A stretch of 64,000 bases of DNA from Pseudomonas lurida (GCF_013522705.1 NZ_JAAMRE010000003.1:62001-126000), one strand, 5' to 3'; shown: positions 26,471-36,083, numbered from the stretch's first letter. The notes: generated by a model from the letters alone, not told the origin. Program-made: numbers and translations.

Positions 26471-27847
26471 TTATCTGTGTTTAATCAATCGGATGCCTGA
26501 AAAGATTGTTCCGATCCCTGCAAAGATCACACCTAGCCACAGTGCGAAGTAGGGCGCTCTGTCAGGCTGCGTGTGAAAGGCAAAGGCCACAGAAGCGGCT
26601 CCTAGGGTTTGTCCGATCAGACGCGACAGAGCGACCATTGCACTTGCGCTACCGCTTCGATGTTTGGGGGCGCTGGAGATCATGGTCTTGAGATTGGGCG
26701 CCTGAAAGAGTCCGAAACCCAAGCCACAAATCATCATCCGCCAGGCGATGTCAATAAATCCGATCTCGTCCGGCAGGAAGCACAGGCTGAGCATGCCGAT
26801 GGCGAGAATGAATAGCCCGGCAGTGCACAAGCTGCCTGGATTCATTCTGTCCGACAACGCGCCGCTGACGATCGCCATGCAGGCCACAACTGCAGGCCAT
26901 GGTGTGATGTACAGGCCGGTCATCATGGGCGTTGCAGACAGAAAATCATGGAAGAGAAAGGGGAGGGCGATGAAGGCAACGCCCTGTGTCATGAACGCAA
27001 AAATTGAAGTCAGGGAAGAGAAGCTGAATTGCGCGGACTTGAACAGGTCTGTCGCAAGCATCGGGGAGGCGTGCTTTCTTTGATGGAAAATCAAAATCAG
27101 AAAGCATGCACCTGCAGCTAACAGTTCATAGACCGCTTCTGAGTCGAATCCTGAATGAGCCAAAGTCACCAGACCCAGAATGGCGAGTACGAAAAGGGCG
27201 ATACATAAAACCGCGCCAAAGAAGTCGAAGGAGCGTCTAGACATGTCCGTAGCAGGAACGTGCTTTCGTGTCAGGTACAGGCAATAGATGCCGACTGGCA
27301 CATTCAGCAAAAAAAGCATATGCCAATTGGCTACAGCTAGCACGCAAGCGGCTACCGTTGGGCCGGCGGTGAAGGATAGACCGACAACAAGAGCATATAT
27401 ACCCATGCCTTTGCCTAGCTTTTCTGGCGGATAACATTGTTTGATCAGCGCTGTTACAACACTGCCAATCGCAGCGCCGCCGATGCCCTGAAGAGAGCGG
27501 GCGACAATGAGCCACAGGAGGTCTGTTGAAACACCCGCCAAAAACGAGGATGAGGTGAACAGAATCAGTCCGAAAAAGAATACTTTCTTGTGGCCGAAAA
27601 TTTCGCCAAGTGAAGCAAATGGTAGTAGTAGAGCAATGACGGAAATCTGGTAAGTCGTAATTAACCAGATCGTCTGCGATGATGTTACACCGAGTGCACT
27701 TGAAATAGTTGGCAGGGCGGTGTTGATCAATGACAGGTCAAGTGTAATTATTGTTGCTGCCAGGCATAGCGCGATGATTGCACAGACATTGATTTTACTG
27801 GGGTCGTTTATGAGATTCTTTGAATCTAATGTGCTGCTGAGTGTCAT
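26471..27847 (-). CDS. MFS exporter, DHA2 (EmrB/QacA) family, 14-helix type
   Basis: The 458-residue membrane protein has the features of drug:H+ antiporter family 2. Motif A-like LGEIFGHKKVFFFGL follows helix 2, motif C-like VVGLSFTAGPTVAA is in helix 5, and LDLSLINTALPTIS in helix 1 is the DHA2 hallmark. No membrane-fusion partner is encoded nearby, so export would be into the periplasm. It is convergent with the LysR gene and divergent from the hydrolase gene. Substrate unknown. Confidence 0.87.
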   Translation of the reverse strand: MTLSSTLDSKNLINDPSKINVCAIIALCLAATIITLDLSLINTALPTISSALGVTSSQTIWLITTYQISVIALLLPFASLGEIFGHKKVFFFGLILFTSSSFLAGVSTDLLWLIVARSLQGIGGAAIGSVVTALIKQCYPPEKLGKGMGIYALVVGLSFTAGPTVAACVLAVANWHMLFLLNVPVGIYCLYLTRKHVPATDMSRRSFDFFGAVLCIALFVLAILGLVTLAHSGFDSEAVYELLAAGACFLILIFHQRKHASPMLATDLFKSAQFSFSSLTSIFAFMTQGVAFIALPFLFHDFLSATPMMTGLYITPWPAVVACMAIVSGALSDRMNPGSLCTAGLFILAIGMLSLCFLPDEIGFIDIAWRMMICGLGFGLFQAPNLKTMISSAPKHRSGSASAMVALSRLIGQTLGAASVAFAFHTQPDRAPYFALWLGVIFAGIGTIFSGIRLIKHR

Positions 27848-28002
27848 TGTCTGACCTTATATAAATTCTGGGGTAGGTGCACACCATGCGGTAATTATCC
27901 TGTTATTATTTTGTGCCTATTCTGTTCTTCGACGCAGAATGCTGCAATTCATTTTATGTATAGTGCTATTCATCAATTCAATTTAGGCGGAAGCGGATCA
28001 CG

Positions 28003-28704
28003 ATGAAAATTTTGGAATTGGTCTGCTTGCCAGGATTTATGTTGTCGGATGACTTATGGAGCGACCTCATTCCAGAGTTGCCTGCCAATGTACGGGTTAC
28101 ATGCATTGATATCCGTGGCACGTCTATTAGAGAGATGGCCGAGCATGTGGTGGTATCTGCTCCCCCGAGCTTTGTTATTTGCGGGTTCTCCATGGGTGGT
28201 TATGTGGCACGTGAGGTCGTGCGACTTGCCCCGGAGCGGGTGAAGGGGTTGATTGTCATTGCCAGTTCCAGTCGAGCCGATACCGAGCAGCAGATCTCTC
28301 AAAAAAACTTTGCGCATGAGCAAATATCCAAAAGTGACTTTGCCGGTTTGAGTAAAAGCGTCATCGCTAAAGGGTTTGGCGATCTTAATCGCGGGAATCA
28401 GCGGTTGGTTGACAGAGTTCAGGCCATGAGTATTAAACTTGGTAAAGATGTCTTTTTGAAGCAATCTCAGGTTGTACGTGAGAGTGATCTAGAGTCGCTG
28501 TCTAGCGTGTCCCAGCCGACGCTTTTGATTGCTGCTGATCAAGACAAATTGCGCTCCCCAGAGGAGATGCTTGAAATCGCGGAGCGTATCCAAGGGTCTG
28601 AATTTTCACTGATCCGTGAATCTGGCCATATGATCCCGTTAGAGCAGCCGAAGAAACTAGGGGAAGTTATTTCTCGCTGGGTGAATCAGTGGATTGCGTT
28701 ATAA
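28003..28704 (+). CDS. Alpha/beta hydrolase
   Basis: The 233-residue protein has the nucleophile elbow CGFSMGGYVA (Ser near 64), an acid in LIAADQDKLRSPEEM and the catalytic His in RESGHMIPLEQP. This is a complete Ser-Asp-His triad with a small cap. No signal peptide is seen, so it is cytoplasmic. The substrate (ester, thioester or lactone) cannot be told. GCGGAAGCGGA precedes the ATG. It may be co-expressed with the symporter gene about 280 bp downstream. Confidence 0.82.
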   Translation: MKILELVCLPGFMLSDDLWSDLIPELPANVRVTCIDIRGTSIREMAEHVVVSAPPSFVICGFSMGGYVAREVVRLAPERVKGLIVIASSSRADTEQQISQKNFAHEQISKSDFAGLSKSVIAKGFGDLNRGNQRLVDRVQAMSIKLGKDVFLKQSQVVRESDLESLSSVSQPTLLIAADQDKLRSPEEMLEIAERIQGSEFSLIRESGHMIPLEQPKKLGEVISRWVNQWIAL

Positions 28705-28729
28705 GCGCTATTCGTATTATCTTCTTTTC

Positions 28730-28760
28730 ATACCCTCATCCACTAGCTGGATAAGGGTAT
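28730..28760 (+). terminator. Hairpin after the hydrolase gene
   Basis: A 13-bp imperfect inverted repeat (one mismatch) with a 5-nt loop (ctagc) follows the hydrolase stop by about 25 bases. No T-run follows. Terminator or mRNA stabiliser. Confidence 0.5.
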
Positions 28761-28982
28761 ATCAAATATCGATTGTACTTATTCACTTCCTGAGCCGAGT
28801 ATCGGAGCTGCTTCTGGTGAGGTGGCCGAAGTGTATGGTTGGCTGTTTTAAAAGTGGTGCCGCCTGCTCGTGCCAGGTATGGGCGCGATGTTCCAGGTCG
28901 GAGGTTAATAAACCCCTTCTGTTAATAATAACAGGCATTTACTGAATGGATACTTTCTGCCATTCTTTAATGAAGGCTATAT

Positions 28983-30284
28983 ATGAACAAAATAATAGTA
29001 AGAAGCATTATGGTTGCAATGGTGCTGGGTATCCTACTGGGTGCTGCAATCCATCATTCAGTCAGTGACCCTCAGCGCATTGCCGAATTGTCTGGTTATC
29101 TGAGCATTGGCACTGATATCTTTATGCGCCTCATAAAGATGATCATCGGGCCGTTGGTATTTGCGACGTTAGTTCCAGGTCTTGCGAGGATGGGTGACTC
29201 TTCCGATATTGGCCGCGTGGGCGCCAAAGCCATGACTTGGTTTATAGGCGCATCCCTGGTTTCTCTTTTTCTCGGGATGCTCATGGCCAACCTCTTGGCC
29301 CCTGGCGCCGGCATGGGATTGACGCTTCCAGCAGCGGACGCTCAGACGAATCTCAACACTTCAGTCTTCTCACTCAAAGACTTCATCACTCACTTGGTGC
29401 CTCGCTCGATCGCCGAAGCAATGGCGCAGAATGAAGTATTGCAGATTGTCGTATTCTCCATTTTTTGCGGTACCGCCTTGGCTACTCTGGGGAAATCCGG
29501 AGAGCCCTTCGTTGATGTGGTCGAGTCTATCGGCCACATGATGCTGAAGATCACCACGTTCGTGATGTGGCTCGCCCCTGTAGCTGTGTTCACCGCGCTT
29601 GCCAACGTCATCGCACTCAAAGGCCTTGGCGTCGTTATTACCTTCGCGAAGTTCATCGGCTGTTTCTACCTCGGACTTGTTGTCCTGTGGGCACTACTGA
29701 TTTTTGCCGGGTACATGGTGCTGGGCAAAAGCGTGTTCACCCTGATCAAAAGCGTCAAAGGGCCTTTCTTTCTGTCGTTCTTTACCGCCAGCTCCGAGGC
29801 TGCGTTCCCGCAGCTTCTGGTTTGTCTGGATAAGTTTGGTGTCAAACGCAAGATATCGGGATTTGTCCTGCCACTCGGATACTCCTTCAACCTCGATGGC
29901 ACCATGGTTTACTGCACCTTCACGGTGCTGTTTATCGCTCAGGCGTATGGCATCGACATGTCCTTGGCAACTCAGGTGAGCATGTTGCTTATGCTGATGG
30001 TTACCTCCAAGGGCATTGCTGGTGTGCCACGAGCATCATTGATCGTCATCGCGGCAACGCTGACACACTTTGGGTTACCAGAGGAGGGTATTCTGCTTGT
30101 CATGGCCATCGACACTTTCCTGGATATGGGACGATCTGCAACAAATGCCGTGGGTAATTCCATCGCCTGTGCTGTGGTCGCTAAGTGGGAGGGAGACCTT
30201 GCGCCTTCTGCCGCCTGCGATGAACTGTTCGTTGAATGTCCTCCTTTAGAACAACCAGTTCCGCGACGCTCTAATGTGGCCTAG
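28983..30284 (+). CDS. Dicarboxylate/amino acid:cation symporter (DAACS)
   Basis: The 433-residue inner-membrane protein belongs to the GltP/DctA family. Its first helix begins IIVRSIMVAMVLGILLGAAI, the re-entrant-loop serines lie in LSFFTASSEAAFPQ, NLDGTMVYCTF corresponds to the unwound TM7 motif, and the last signature is DMGRSATNAVGNSIACAVVAKWEGD. These carriers bring in glutamate, aspartate, succinate or similar with protons or sodium. Near the 2-oxoadipate/D-2-hydroxyglutarate genes it could import a C5-C6 acidic compound, which is an inference. Confidence 0.9.
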   Translation: MNKIIVRSIMVAMVLGILLGAAIHHSVSDPQRIAELSGYLSIGTDIFMRLIKMIIGPLVFATLVPGLARMGDSSDIGRVGAKAMTWFIGASLVSLFLGMLMANLLAPGAGMGLTLPAADAQTNLNTSVFSLKDFITHLVPRSIAEAMAQNEVLQIVVFSIFCGTALATLGKSGEPFVDVVESIGHMMLKITTFVMWLAPVAVFTALANVIALKGLGVVITFAKFIGCFYLGLVVLWALLIFAGYMVLGKSVFTLIKSVKGPFFLSFFTASSEAAFPQLLVCLDKFGVKRKISGFVLPLGYSFNLDGTMVYCTFTVLFIAQAYGIDMSLATQVSMLLMLMVTSKGIAGVPRASLIVIAATLTHFGLPEEGILLVMAIDTFLDMGRSATNAVGNSIACAVVAKWEGDLAPSAACDELFVECPPLEQPVPRRSNVA

Positions 30285-30298
30285 TCTTCCCTCAGCGT

Positions 30299-30326
30299 AG
30301 AGCCACCTGGTGACCCGGGTGGTTCT
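30299..30326. terminator. Hairpin between convergent symporter and Abi_C genes
   Basis: A 9-bp stem with one G-U pair (agagccacc / ggtggttct) lies 15 bases after the symporter stop. No T-run follows. Confidence 0.4.
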
Positions 30327-30414
30327 CATCTCCTAAGCCCCACAATGCGATTGTGCGTCGTGTTTACGGCGCCTACAGTGTGAAAACGATCATTCGATAA
30401 CATTCAGCTTCTCC

Positions 30415-31314
30415 TCACTGAGCTTGTTCCATATGACCTTTGAGCTTCTGCAAAATGTAGACGGCAATTGCGCCAGCCAAATTGTTAGCAAGACGCGCTT
30501 CGGCATGATGCGCGGCCTTGTTCCCGCCATGTGCACTGCTGACATGCGTGCGCAAAACACCCACTCCCTGAGCAATTGATTTCACTCCGCCGAAAAGCCT
30601 TGCTATGTCGTCACCGTAAGCGGTTCCATCCGGGAGCTTAAGTGCCGGAAAATCATTAACTACTTGTCCTATGAGCTTCGTAATGACGAGTTCAGTTGGG
30701 AGGGGTAACCCCCTGGTTTCAAGGTAATGGCGGCAGACAGATTCGACGAAAGCATTGGTATGAGAGATTGAGTCGGCTGGATCGGTCAGTATCGCAATGC
30801 GAGCTTTGTTCCATTGCTTTTCAAGATAGCTACCGTTCATCAACTCCGTGAGATCGTCATGAACAGCCTCGCTTTGATTGTTCGAAAACTCCGACAATAA
30901 CTGCGCAGAACTCTTTGCTTCGCCTAGCAGTTGAGTCAGACTTTTTTCAACCGCATTCCATATGGAGTCGATCGCTGCGGGGGAGGCGAGCTTCGTCAGC
31001 TTTTCATCACTCAATTCGCTAATGTTTTTGATGGTCATATGCCCTTCATAGGGCGTGCCCTGTTGCATGGCATCATCAATGGTAGAAGACGTTAGAACCC
31101 TAAGATGCTGGCCATCAAAATAGAACTGGCCATACTCTCAGTCATTCTCATCGATATAACCGAGATTAACATGCTCCCCTGTTGCATACAGATTTAGCTC
31201 CCCAACAGCCTCCCGAAGTTCTTTTTCTACGGCATCTAGTCCGGCACGAATTTCACCACGTGATTCGCGCACCTGTTTCGCCAATCGGGCCAGAACATCC
31301 TTTCTACTGGTCAT
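30415..31314 (-). pseudogene. Abi_C-domain (abortive infection-like) gene with an in-frame stop
   Basis: From the ATG at 31314 the minus strand reads in one frame for 299 codons, broken only by a TGA at 31138-31140 (codon 59, after YIDEND). The downstream 217 codons (30415-31068) end with a clear Abi_C domain: LFGGVKSIAQGVGVLR and AHGGNKAAHHAEARLANNLAG. A TGG-to-TGA change would explain the break. Re-initiation at 31068 or at ATG 31038 (GAAGG before it) could still yield the C-terminal part. Proteins with this domain occur in phage-defence loci; no partner gene is next to it. Confidence 0.75.
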
Positions 31315-31868
31315 GGATCACTCGCAATCTAGTTTTCTGAAGGGAATATGAGGGGCGTGTTGGCGCTTTGCAACGCAGCTTCCGCCTTTTGTATCAGATG
31401 GATTGAGCACGCCGTGCTAGGTTCGAGCAGGGGCCGCCAATCTTGAGAGGGAACAAAACCTTCTTTCTAACTGGTAGCCCATACCCATGTTTCGCTGAGC
31501 GTCCCGGGATGGCAGCATGCTGCTGCCTGGGATCCTCGATGTTCAGCCGCATGCTAACAGTCTCAGCTTCCGCTCTGAGCTGGAACACGGGCGCCATCCA
31601 CGGCCAATGATTCTGAATAAGAATTTCATGAGAGGCAGTGAGAGAGTTAGGAACTGCGGAAGCAGGCAACGTGCTATTCGATGAACTGCGAGAGTAAAGC
31701 AGTAAGGAACAACGTCGCTTTGAGATTGGTAGCGGTCATACCAAGTTCTTGCTGATCGACACCATGGTCGCAGGGCCAAGGTTGTGTTGGCAATCACTGC
31801 GACCAGAGTGAAGGCGAAAATTGCGCGCGGATCAAGGTTTCGCCTTCGCAGGGGAGTGACAGTTTAGA
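31315..31868. other. Gap without recognisable genes
   Basis: About 550 bases between the Abi_C gene and azlD. Two overlapping minus-strand open stretches (31394-31669 and 31543-31797) show no known motif, no ribosome site and no family resemblance. Composition and the broken neighbour suggest decayed DNA. Confidence 0.4.
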
Positions 31869-32189
31869 TTACAAGGTGACCTGAAGCTGCCTGAACACAG
31901 CCGCCATCAAAATCCCGGCTGCAATCGCTGGAAGAGATTTGCGCAGTGTTAGCATCACAATGGCAGTCGTTAGCAATGCGAGTCGCGCGCCGTTATCACC
32001 CGTGATCGCCATCGGTGTCAGCACCGCCACCAATACCGATCCAGACATGGCGCTGATGAACTGCTGCACCCTGTAGTTGATGGGCACAAATGACATCACG
32101 AATACGCCACCCCATCGGGTCGCGAGTGTGACAATTGCCATGATCAGAATGATGTACAGCGTGCCGAACCCTGATATTTCAATGCTCAT
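31869..32189 (-). CDS. azlD: AzlD-family branched-chain amino acid export subunit
   Basis: The ATG at 32189 behind GAGAAAAAG gives 106 residues with four hydrophobic segments (LYIILIMAIVTLATR first, then helices near 40, 65 and 90). This is the standard AzlD small subunit, which works with AzlC to export branched-chain amino acids or analogues. Its start overlaps the azlC end by 11 nt, indicating coupled translation. Confidence 0.88.
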   Translation of the reverse strand: MSIEISGFGTLYIILIMAIVTLATRWGGVFVMSFVPINYRVQQFISAMSGSVLVAVLTPMAITGDNGARLALLTTAIVMLTLRKSLPAIAAGILMAAVFRQLQVTL

Positions 32190-32898
32190 TCTTTTTCTCC
32201 GTCCACACTGCGCCCAGCAAACCACCCGCCAATGCTCCAGTAACAACGTGACTGTTTTCAGGCAAATACAAATAGGCCAATAAGGACGCTACGGCTGCCA
32301 CACTCCAGATGACCAACATACGCAGGTTTTTTTGACCTCCGAGCACCATCGCGAGAAGAAAACAGCCCATCACCATGTCGAGGCCTAGACTCACTGGGTT
32401 CTGAATGACGCTTCCAAACTTCAGCCCCAGCCAACTGCCAAGCGACCAAGCCGACCACAGCGCAAGACCGCCCCCAAACAGCAGTCCCATGCCTCGCTTG
32501 CCGCTGTTGAACGCCTGCATCGACATCGCCCAGTTGGCGTCGGAAACCACCATCATCACGCCGTAACGCTTGGCGCGTGGTAGTTCGCGTAACCAGGGGT
32601 ACAGGGTTGCTCCCATCAACAGATGGCGGGCATTGATCGCGAATACCGTGATCACCAACGGTATTACCGGGACGTGCTGACCCCAGAGGTCAAGCACGGC
32701 AAATTGTGCTGCGCCGGCAAATACCAGAATACTCATTAGAAGAGTTGACGCTTCGCTCAGCCCTGTCTGCGCGGCAGCAAGCCCGAAGGCAATCGCAAAG
32801 ACCACAACGAACATGGAGATCGGCAATAGCTGTTTGAAGCCGCTCCATATTTCGTATTTATCCAATTCTACTGAGCTTGCATCGACACTTAACACCAT
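32179..32898 (-). CDS. azlC: AzlC-family branched-chain amino acid export subunit
   Basis: The 239-residue inner-membrane protein has the AzlC family core: LPISMFVVVFAIAFGLAAAQ, then VFAGAAQFAVLDLWG and FAINARHLLMGATLYPWL. About six to seven helices follow. AzlCD (YgaZH in E. coli) exports valine and related compounds. It is divergent from a LysR gene with a palindrome between. Confidence 0.9.
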   Translation of the reverse strand: MVLSVDASSVELDKYEIWSGFKQLLPISMFVVVFAIAFGLAAAQTGLSEASTLLMSILVFAGAAQFAVLDLWGQHVPVIPLVITVFAINARHLLMGATLYPWLRELPRAKRYGVMMVVSDANWAMSMQAFNSGKRGMGLLFGGGLALWSAWSLGSWLGLKFGSVIQNPVSLGLDMVMGCFLLAMVLGGQKNLRMLVIWSVAAVASLLAYLYLPENSHVVTGALAGGLLGAVWTEKKNEH

Positions 32899-32987
32899 TC
32901 CACCTCACTGGATTAGGTTGTACCTCTATTCAGGCGTCATTTTGGGGGCGCTGAGCGATCCAAGAAAAGCGAATAAGTTTTATAATC

Positions 32988-33008
32988 GCCATTCGAGTTT
33001 CGAATGGC
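32988..33008. promoter_or_regulatory. Perfect palindrome in the azlC-lysR divergent gap
   Basis: GCCATTCGA-gtt-TCGAATGGC is an exact 9-bp inverted repeat with a 3-nt centre, lying 13 bases before the LysR ATG and about 90 bases before azlC. Position suits an autoregulatory operator. Confidence 0.6.
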
Positions 33009-33020
33009 TAAGGTTTAGTG

Positions 33021-33902
33021 ATGCACTCCAAGGATTTGCAGATTGACTGGCTACGAACGTTCGTGGCTGTGGTTGATACCGGTTCCATGACGGCGGCAGC
33101 GCGACAGGTATCGCGCTCGCAGTCAGCCGTCAGCATGCAACTGAAGAAGCTAGAAGATAGTATCGGTCGCCCTTTGCTCAACCGCGAGCCTAGGCAACTG
33201 TCTCTGACGCCCGCTGGCTTCGATCTGCTGGGCTATGCGCGCAGGTTGCTGGCGTCTCACTCGACGCTGGTGCTTGCTATGCATGGTGGGGCTCTTTCAG
33301 GACGGGTGTCTCTTGGCGTTCCTGACGACTATGCAGTGCCGTACCTGGTGCCAGTGCTCAGACACTTTGCTGCGCGCTTCGGTGAGGTCGAGGTCACTTT
33401 GGTATGTGAAGAGTCCACAGCGCTGCTCGCAAAGGTTGATCGGGGTGAGATCGATTTGGCGCTGGTAACCCGTGATGCACCTTCACGTGGTGAGTTGCTC
33501 TTCAGGGAGGCCTTGGTGTGGGGCGCCGCTGAACAACACGAGATCTGGAAGCGCAGCCCGCTACCGATTGCAGTGCATGAATTAGGCGGACGGTTGCGTA
33601 CCGAGATACTGGCAGCGCTTGAGGCTCAGCAACGTGAGTATCGAGTTGTCTACAACAGTCCTAATATCGGCGGGCAGATTGCTGCTGCTCAAAGCGGAAT
33701 GGCAGTTGCTGTGCTTACGCGGTGCAGCCTTCCACCTACTCTAAAGATGCTGGATGCGCGGCAAGGTTTACCCGAGCTTCCAGTAATTGAAGTCGTGCTG
33801 ATGCGGAGCCGGGACTCAAAGGGATCTCGTGCCGTAGATACACTGTACGATGAGGTCGTGGGTTCCCTAAGAGATCCACTATGTGTTGAACGAGCTAAAT
33901 GA
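33021..33902 (+). CDS. LysR-family regulator
   Basis: The ATG at 33021 (AAGG before it) gives 293 residues; a GTG one codon earlier is possible. The DNA-binding domain reads FVAVVDTGSMTAAARQVSRS followed by QSAVSMQLKKLEDSIGRPLL. The effector domain is ordinary. Divergent placement suggests control of azlCD; such regulators often sense the exported amino acid. Confidence 0.88.
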   Translation: MHSKDLQIDWLRTFVAVVDTGSMTAAARQVSRSQSAVSMQLKKLEDSIGRPLLNREPRQLSLTPAGFDLLGYARRLLASHSTLVLAMHGGALSGRVSLGVPDDYAVPYLVPVLRHFAARFGEVEVTLVCEESTALLAKVDRGEIDLALVTRDAPSRGELLFREALVWGAAEQHEIWKRSPLPIAVHELGGRLRTEILAALEAQQREYRVVYNSPNIGGQIAAAQSGMAVAVLTRCSLPPTLKMLDARQGLPELPVIEVVLMRSRDSKGSRAVDTLYDEVVGSLRDPLCVERAK

Positions 33903-34132
33903 ATCGAGCTTTGAGCTGACAGATATGACGGGAGCGCCGGGCAAATTGCTTCTCTCAGATAGAATAATTCGACTCTTCGGTGCTATTTGCTGTACCTAGC
34001 AGGATATCTAAAAAAATATGCACATGAGTGGCTTTGAATTGTACTCATAAATCAATGTGCTGACTGTAGCTGTATCCAAAAAGGGTAAGAAACTAAAATT
34101 CAGTGACTCTCAACCCTATTGGACGACCAATC

Positions 34133-35014
34133 ATGCACAGCGTCAGTTTTAAGCAAGTTGATGTGTTCACTTTCGAACGATACAAAGGTAACCCTGTGGC
34201 AGTCGTTCTCGATGCGAAGGAGCTGTCGGACGCCGAGATGCAACAGATTGCCAATTGGACGAACCTTTCAGAAACCACTTTCGTATTACCGAAAACTCAA
34301 GAGCAGGCCGATTATCGCGTTCGCATTTTCACGCCTGGATCAGAGCTCCCGTTCGCGGGCCATCCAACTATCGGCACCGCACACGCTCTCATAGAGGCCG
34401 GCGCCATCGCTCCCACCGACGGCGTCGTAGTTCAAGAGTGCGGTGCTGGGTTGGTGCGGCTTGATGTCACCATTGACGAGGCCGGAAAGCAGTTAATCTC
34501 GTTTGAGCTCCCCCATCCGAAGTTCGAGCCATTTGATACTCAACGCATTGATGAATTGGAGGCCTGTTTGGGCACATCCATATCACGTGAGTATCCACCT
34601 GTTCTTGTTGACGTCGGTGCACGTTGGGTTGTCGTCCAGCTCGCCAGTGCTCAGCAGGTGATTGCGAATAAGCCTGATTTGCAGAGTATGAAGGTAAGCA
34701 ATCTACGCGATAGAGCAACTGGGGTAATTGTTTTCGGCAAGTACCCGGTTGACGGCACTGCAGATGTAGAAATACGCGCTTTTGCTCCAGCTTGCGGTGT
34801 TAGCGAAGATCCCGTTTGCGGCAGTGGAAACGGAGCCATGGCGGCTTTTATCCGACATACCGGGCAGGCCGAAGCATTTGGCAGTCAATTTCGAGCCAGT
34901 CAGGGTCAAATTTTGGGCCGCGCGGGTTTCATCAATCTCGAAGTGAGCGATGAGGTCATCAAGGTCGGAGGCGAAGCCGTTACCTGTATTGACGGATTGA
35001 TCAATCTTCGCTGA
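34133..35014 (+). CDS. PhzF-family isomerase-like protein
   Basis: The ATG at 34133 gives 293 residues starting MHSVSFKQVDVFTFERYKGN. PhzF-fold proteins have two similar halves of a diaminopimelate-epimerase fold. The catalytic Glu lies in NLSETTFVLP, GHPTIGTAHAL is the first half signature, and GVSEDPVCGSGNGAMAAFI the second. No other phenazine genes are present, so the reaction is unknown. It is followed by the convergent EamA permease gene. Confidence 0.88.
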   Translation: MHSVSFKQVDVFTFERYKGNPVAVVLDAKELSDAEMQQIANWTNLSETTFVLPKTQEQADYRVRIFTPGSELPFAGHPTIGTAHALIEAGAIAPTDGVVVQECGAGLVRLDVTIDEAGKQLISFELPHPKFEPFDTQRIDELEACLGTSISREYPPVLVDVGARWVVVQLASAQQVIANKPDLQSMKVSNLRDRATGVIVFGKYPVDGTADVEIRAFAPACGVSEDPVCGSGNGAMAAFIRHTGQAEAFGSQFRASQGQILGRAGFINLEVSDEVIKVGGEAVTCIDGLINLR

Positions 35015-35108
35015 TGAACGGTGTCCAGCTACCTCCGGTGGCTGGGCATGCCTAATCACCGTCACCGACTTTTGAAAGACGGGGGGGAACACCCGTATCG
35101 GTGCATCG

Positions 35109-36002
35109 TCAGAGTTTCTTTTGCTTGGTGGTCAATGAGACCCACGCGACACCGCTCAATGTCACTAAGGCCGAAATGCCGCTGAGCATTGTGATGTCCT
35201 CGCTGAGGATGAGAACGCCAAGTACCATGCTCAAGATGGGGACTGAAAGCTGAACGGCCCCGGCAGTAATAGTGGTCATTCGAACCCGTGCCCAATACCA
35301 GATCGCGTATCCAACGGCTGACGTTAAACCTCCAGCAATCACTGCATACCACGCCCCGGTAGTATCGACACGCAGATGATCATGTTGGTAAAGCACGAGC
35401 ACAACAGCAAAGGGAATTGCCCCAAGAAAACTGCTCGCTGTCTTGACGAGTGGAGACTCGTTAGCCTTTCCCGCCACTGAGAAAGCGCCCCACGCGATTC
35501 CTGCAACTGCCATCAACGCGGCAGCATAGGCAGGCGGTGCCGATGCGGATGGGGCAAGAAAAGCAATCATTCCCCCGAGAGCAACGAACAGCCCGAAGAT
35601 GCTTGTGCGTTCCCCCCTCCGGAGCCCATAAGAAATCATAAGGACTTGTGCAGATGCAAAGAGTATCAATGCGCCTGCGCCGGTACTGATGTCACGGTAG
35701 GCGAAGGAAAAGGCGGCGACATATGTGAAGAGAAAGACTGCGGCCCACCACTGCGCTTTGAGCTGTTTAATTTTTCCGCCCTGAGCCAGGAAAATTATCA
35801 GTAATGTCAGTGCGCCCGATATCACTCGGATGCCACTGAATGAAGCCGCATCGATGTCGGTCGTTTGAAAAGCTGCCCTGGTGAGCAATGAGTTGGCTGC
35901 GAACGCAATCATTGCAAGGCTCGTCATCAGAACGATAAAAGGCGCGACTGATGCGTTGCTAGCCGCTGTGTCAGTGCTCTGGCCTGAGCTCTTGAACGTC
36001 AT
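35109..36002 (-). CDS. EamA-family (DMT) permease
   Basis: The 297-residue membrane protein has ten helices in two EamA repeats; the second begins near residue 160 (YAAALMAVAGIAWGAFSVAG). These transporters usually export amino acids or metabolites. It is the last gene of a nine-gene minus-strand run (42600 to 35109) with gaps of 0-81 bp, so it probably exports a product or toxin of that operon. Confidence 0.85.
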   Translation of the reverse strand: MTFKSSGQSTDTAASNASVAPFIVLMTSLAMIAFAANSLLTRAAFQTTDIDAASFSGIRVISGALTLLIIFLAQGGKIKQLKAQWWAAVFLFTYVAAFSFAYRDISTGAGALILFASAQVLMISYGLRRGERTSIFGLFVALGGMIAFLAPSASAPPAYAAALMAVAGIAWGAFSVAGKANESPLVKTASSFLGAIPFAVVLVLYQHDHLRVDTTGAWYAVIAGGLTSAVGYAIWYWARVRMTTITAGAVQLSVPILSMVLGVLILSEDITMLSGISALVTLSGVAWVSLTTKQKKL

Positions 36003-36083
36003 TCTGAATCTCCATCACCGATTTCAATGCAATCGCAAGTGCGACACTGTGCGCTAGGTGTTAGCGCACGAGAGCGATGACGC

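Noticed and set aside
31138..31140. TGA in the Abi_C gene as selenocysteine codon
   Set aside because: No redox Cys/Sec context and no evident SECIS-like hairpin right after it; a nonsense change is simpler.
31394..31797. Minus-strand frames in the gap before azlD
   Set aside because: No motif, no start signal and mutual overlap; kept only as a gap of unknown content.
34133..35014. Phenazine biosynthesis from the phzF-like gene
   Set aside because: None of the other phz genes is present; the PhzF family is broad and mostly not for phenazines.
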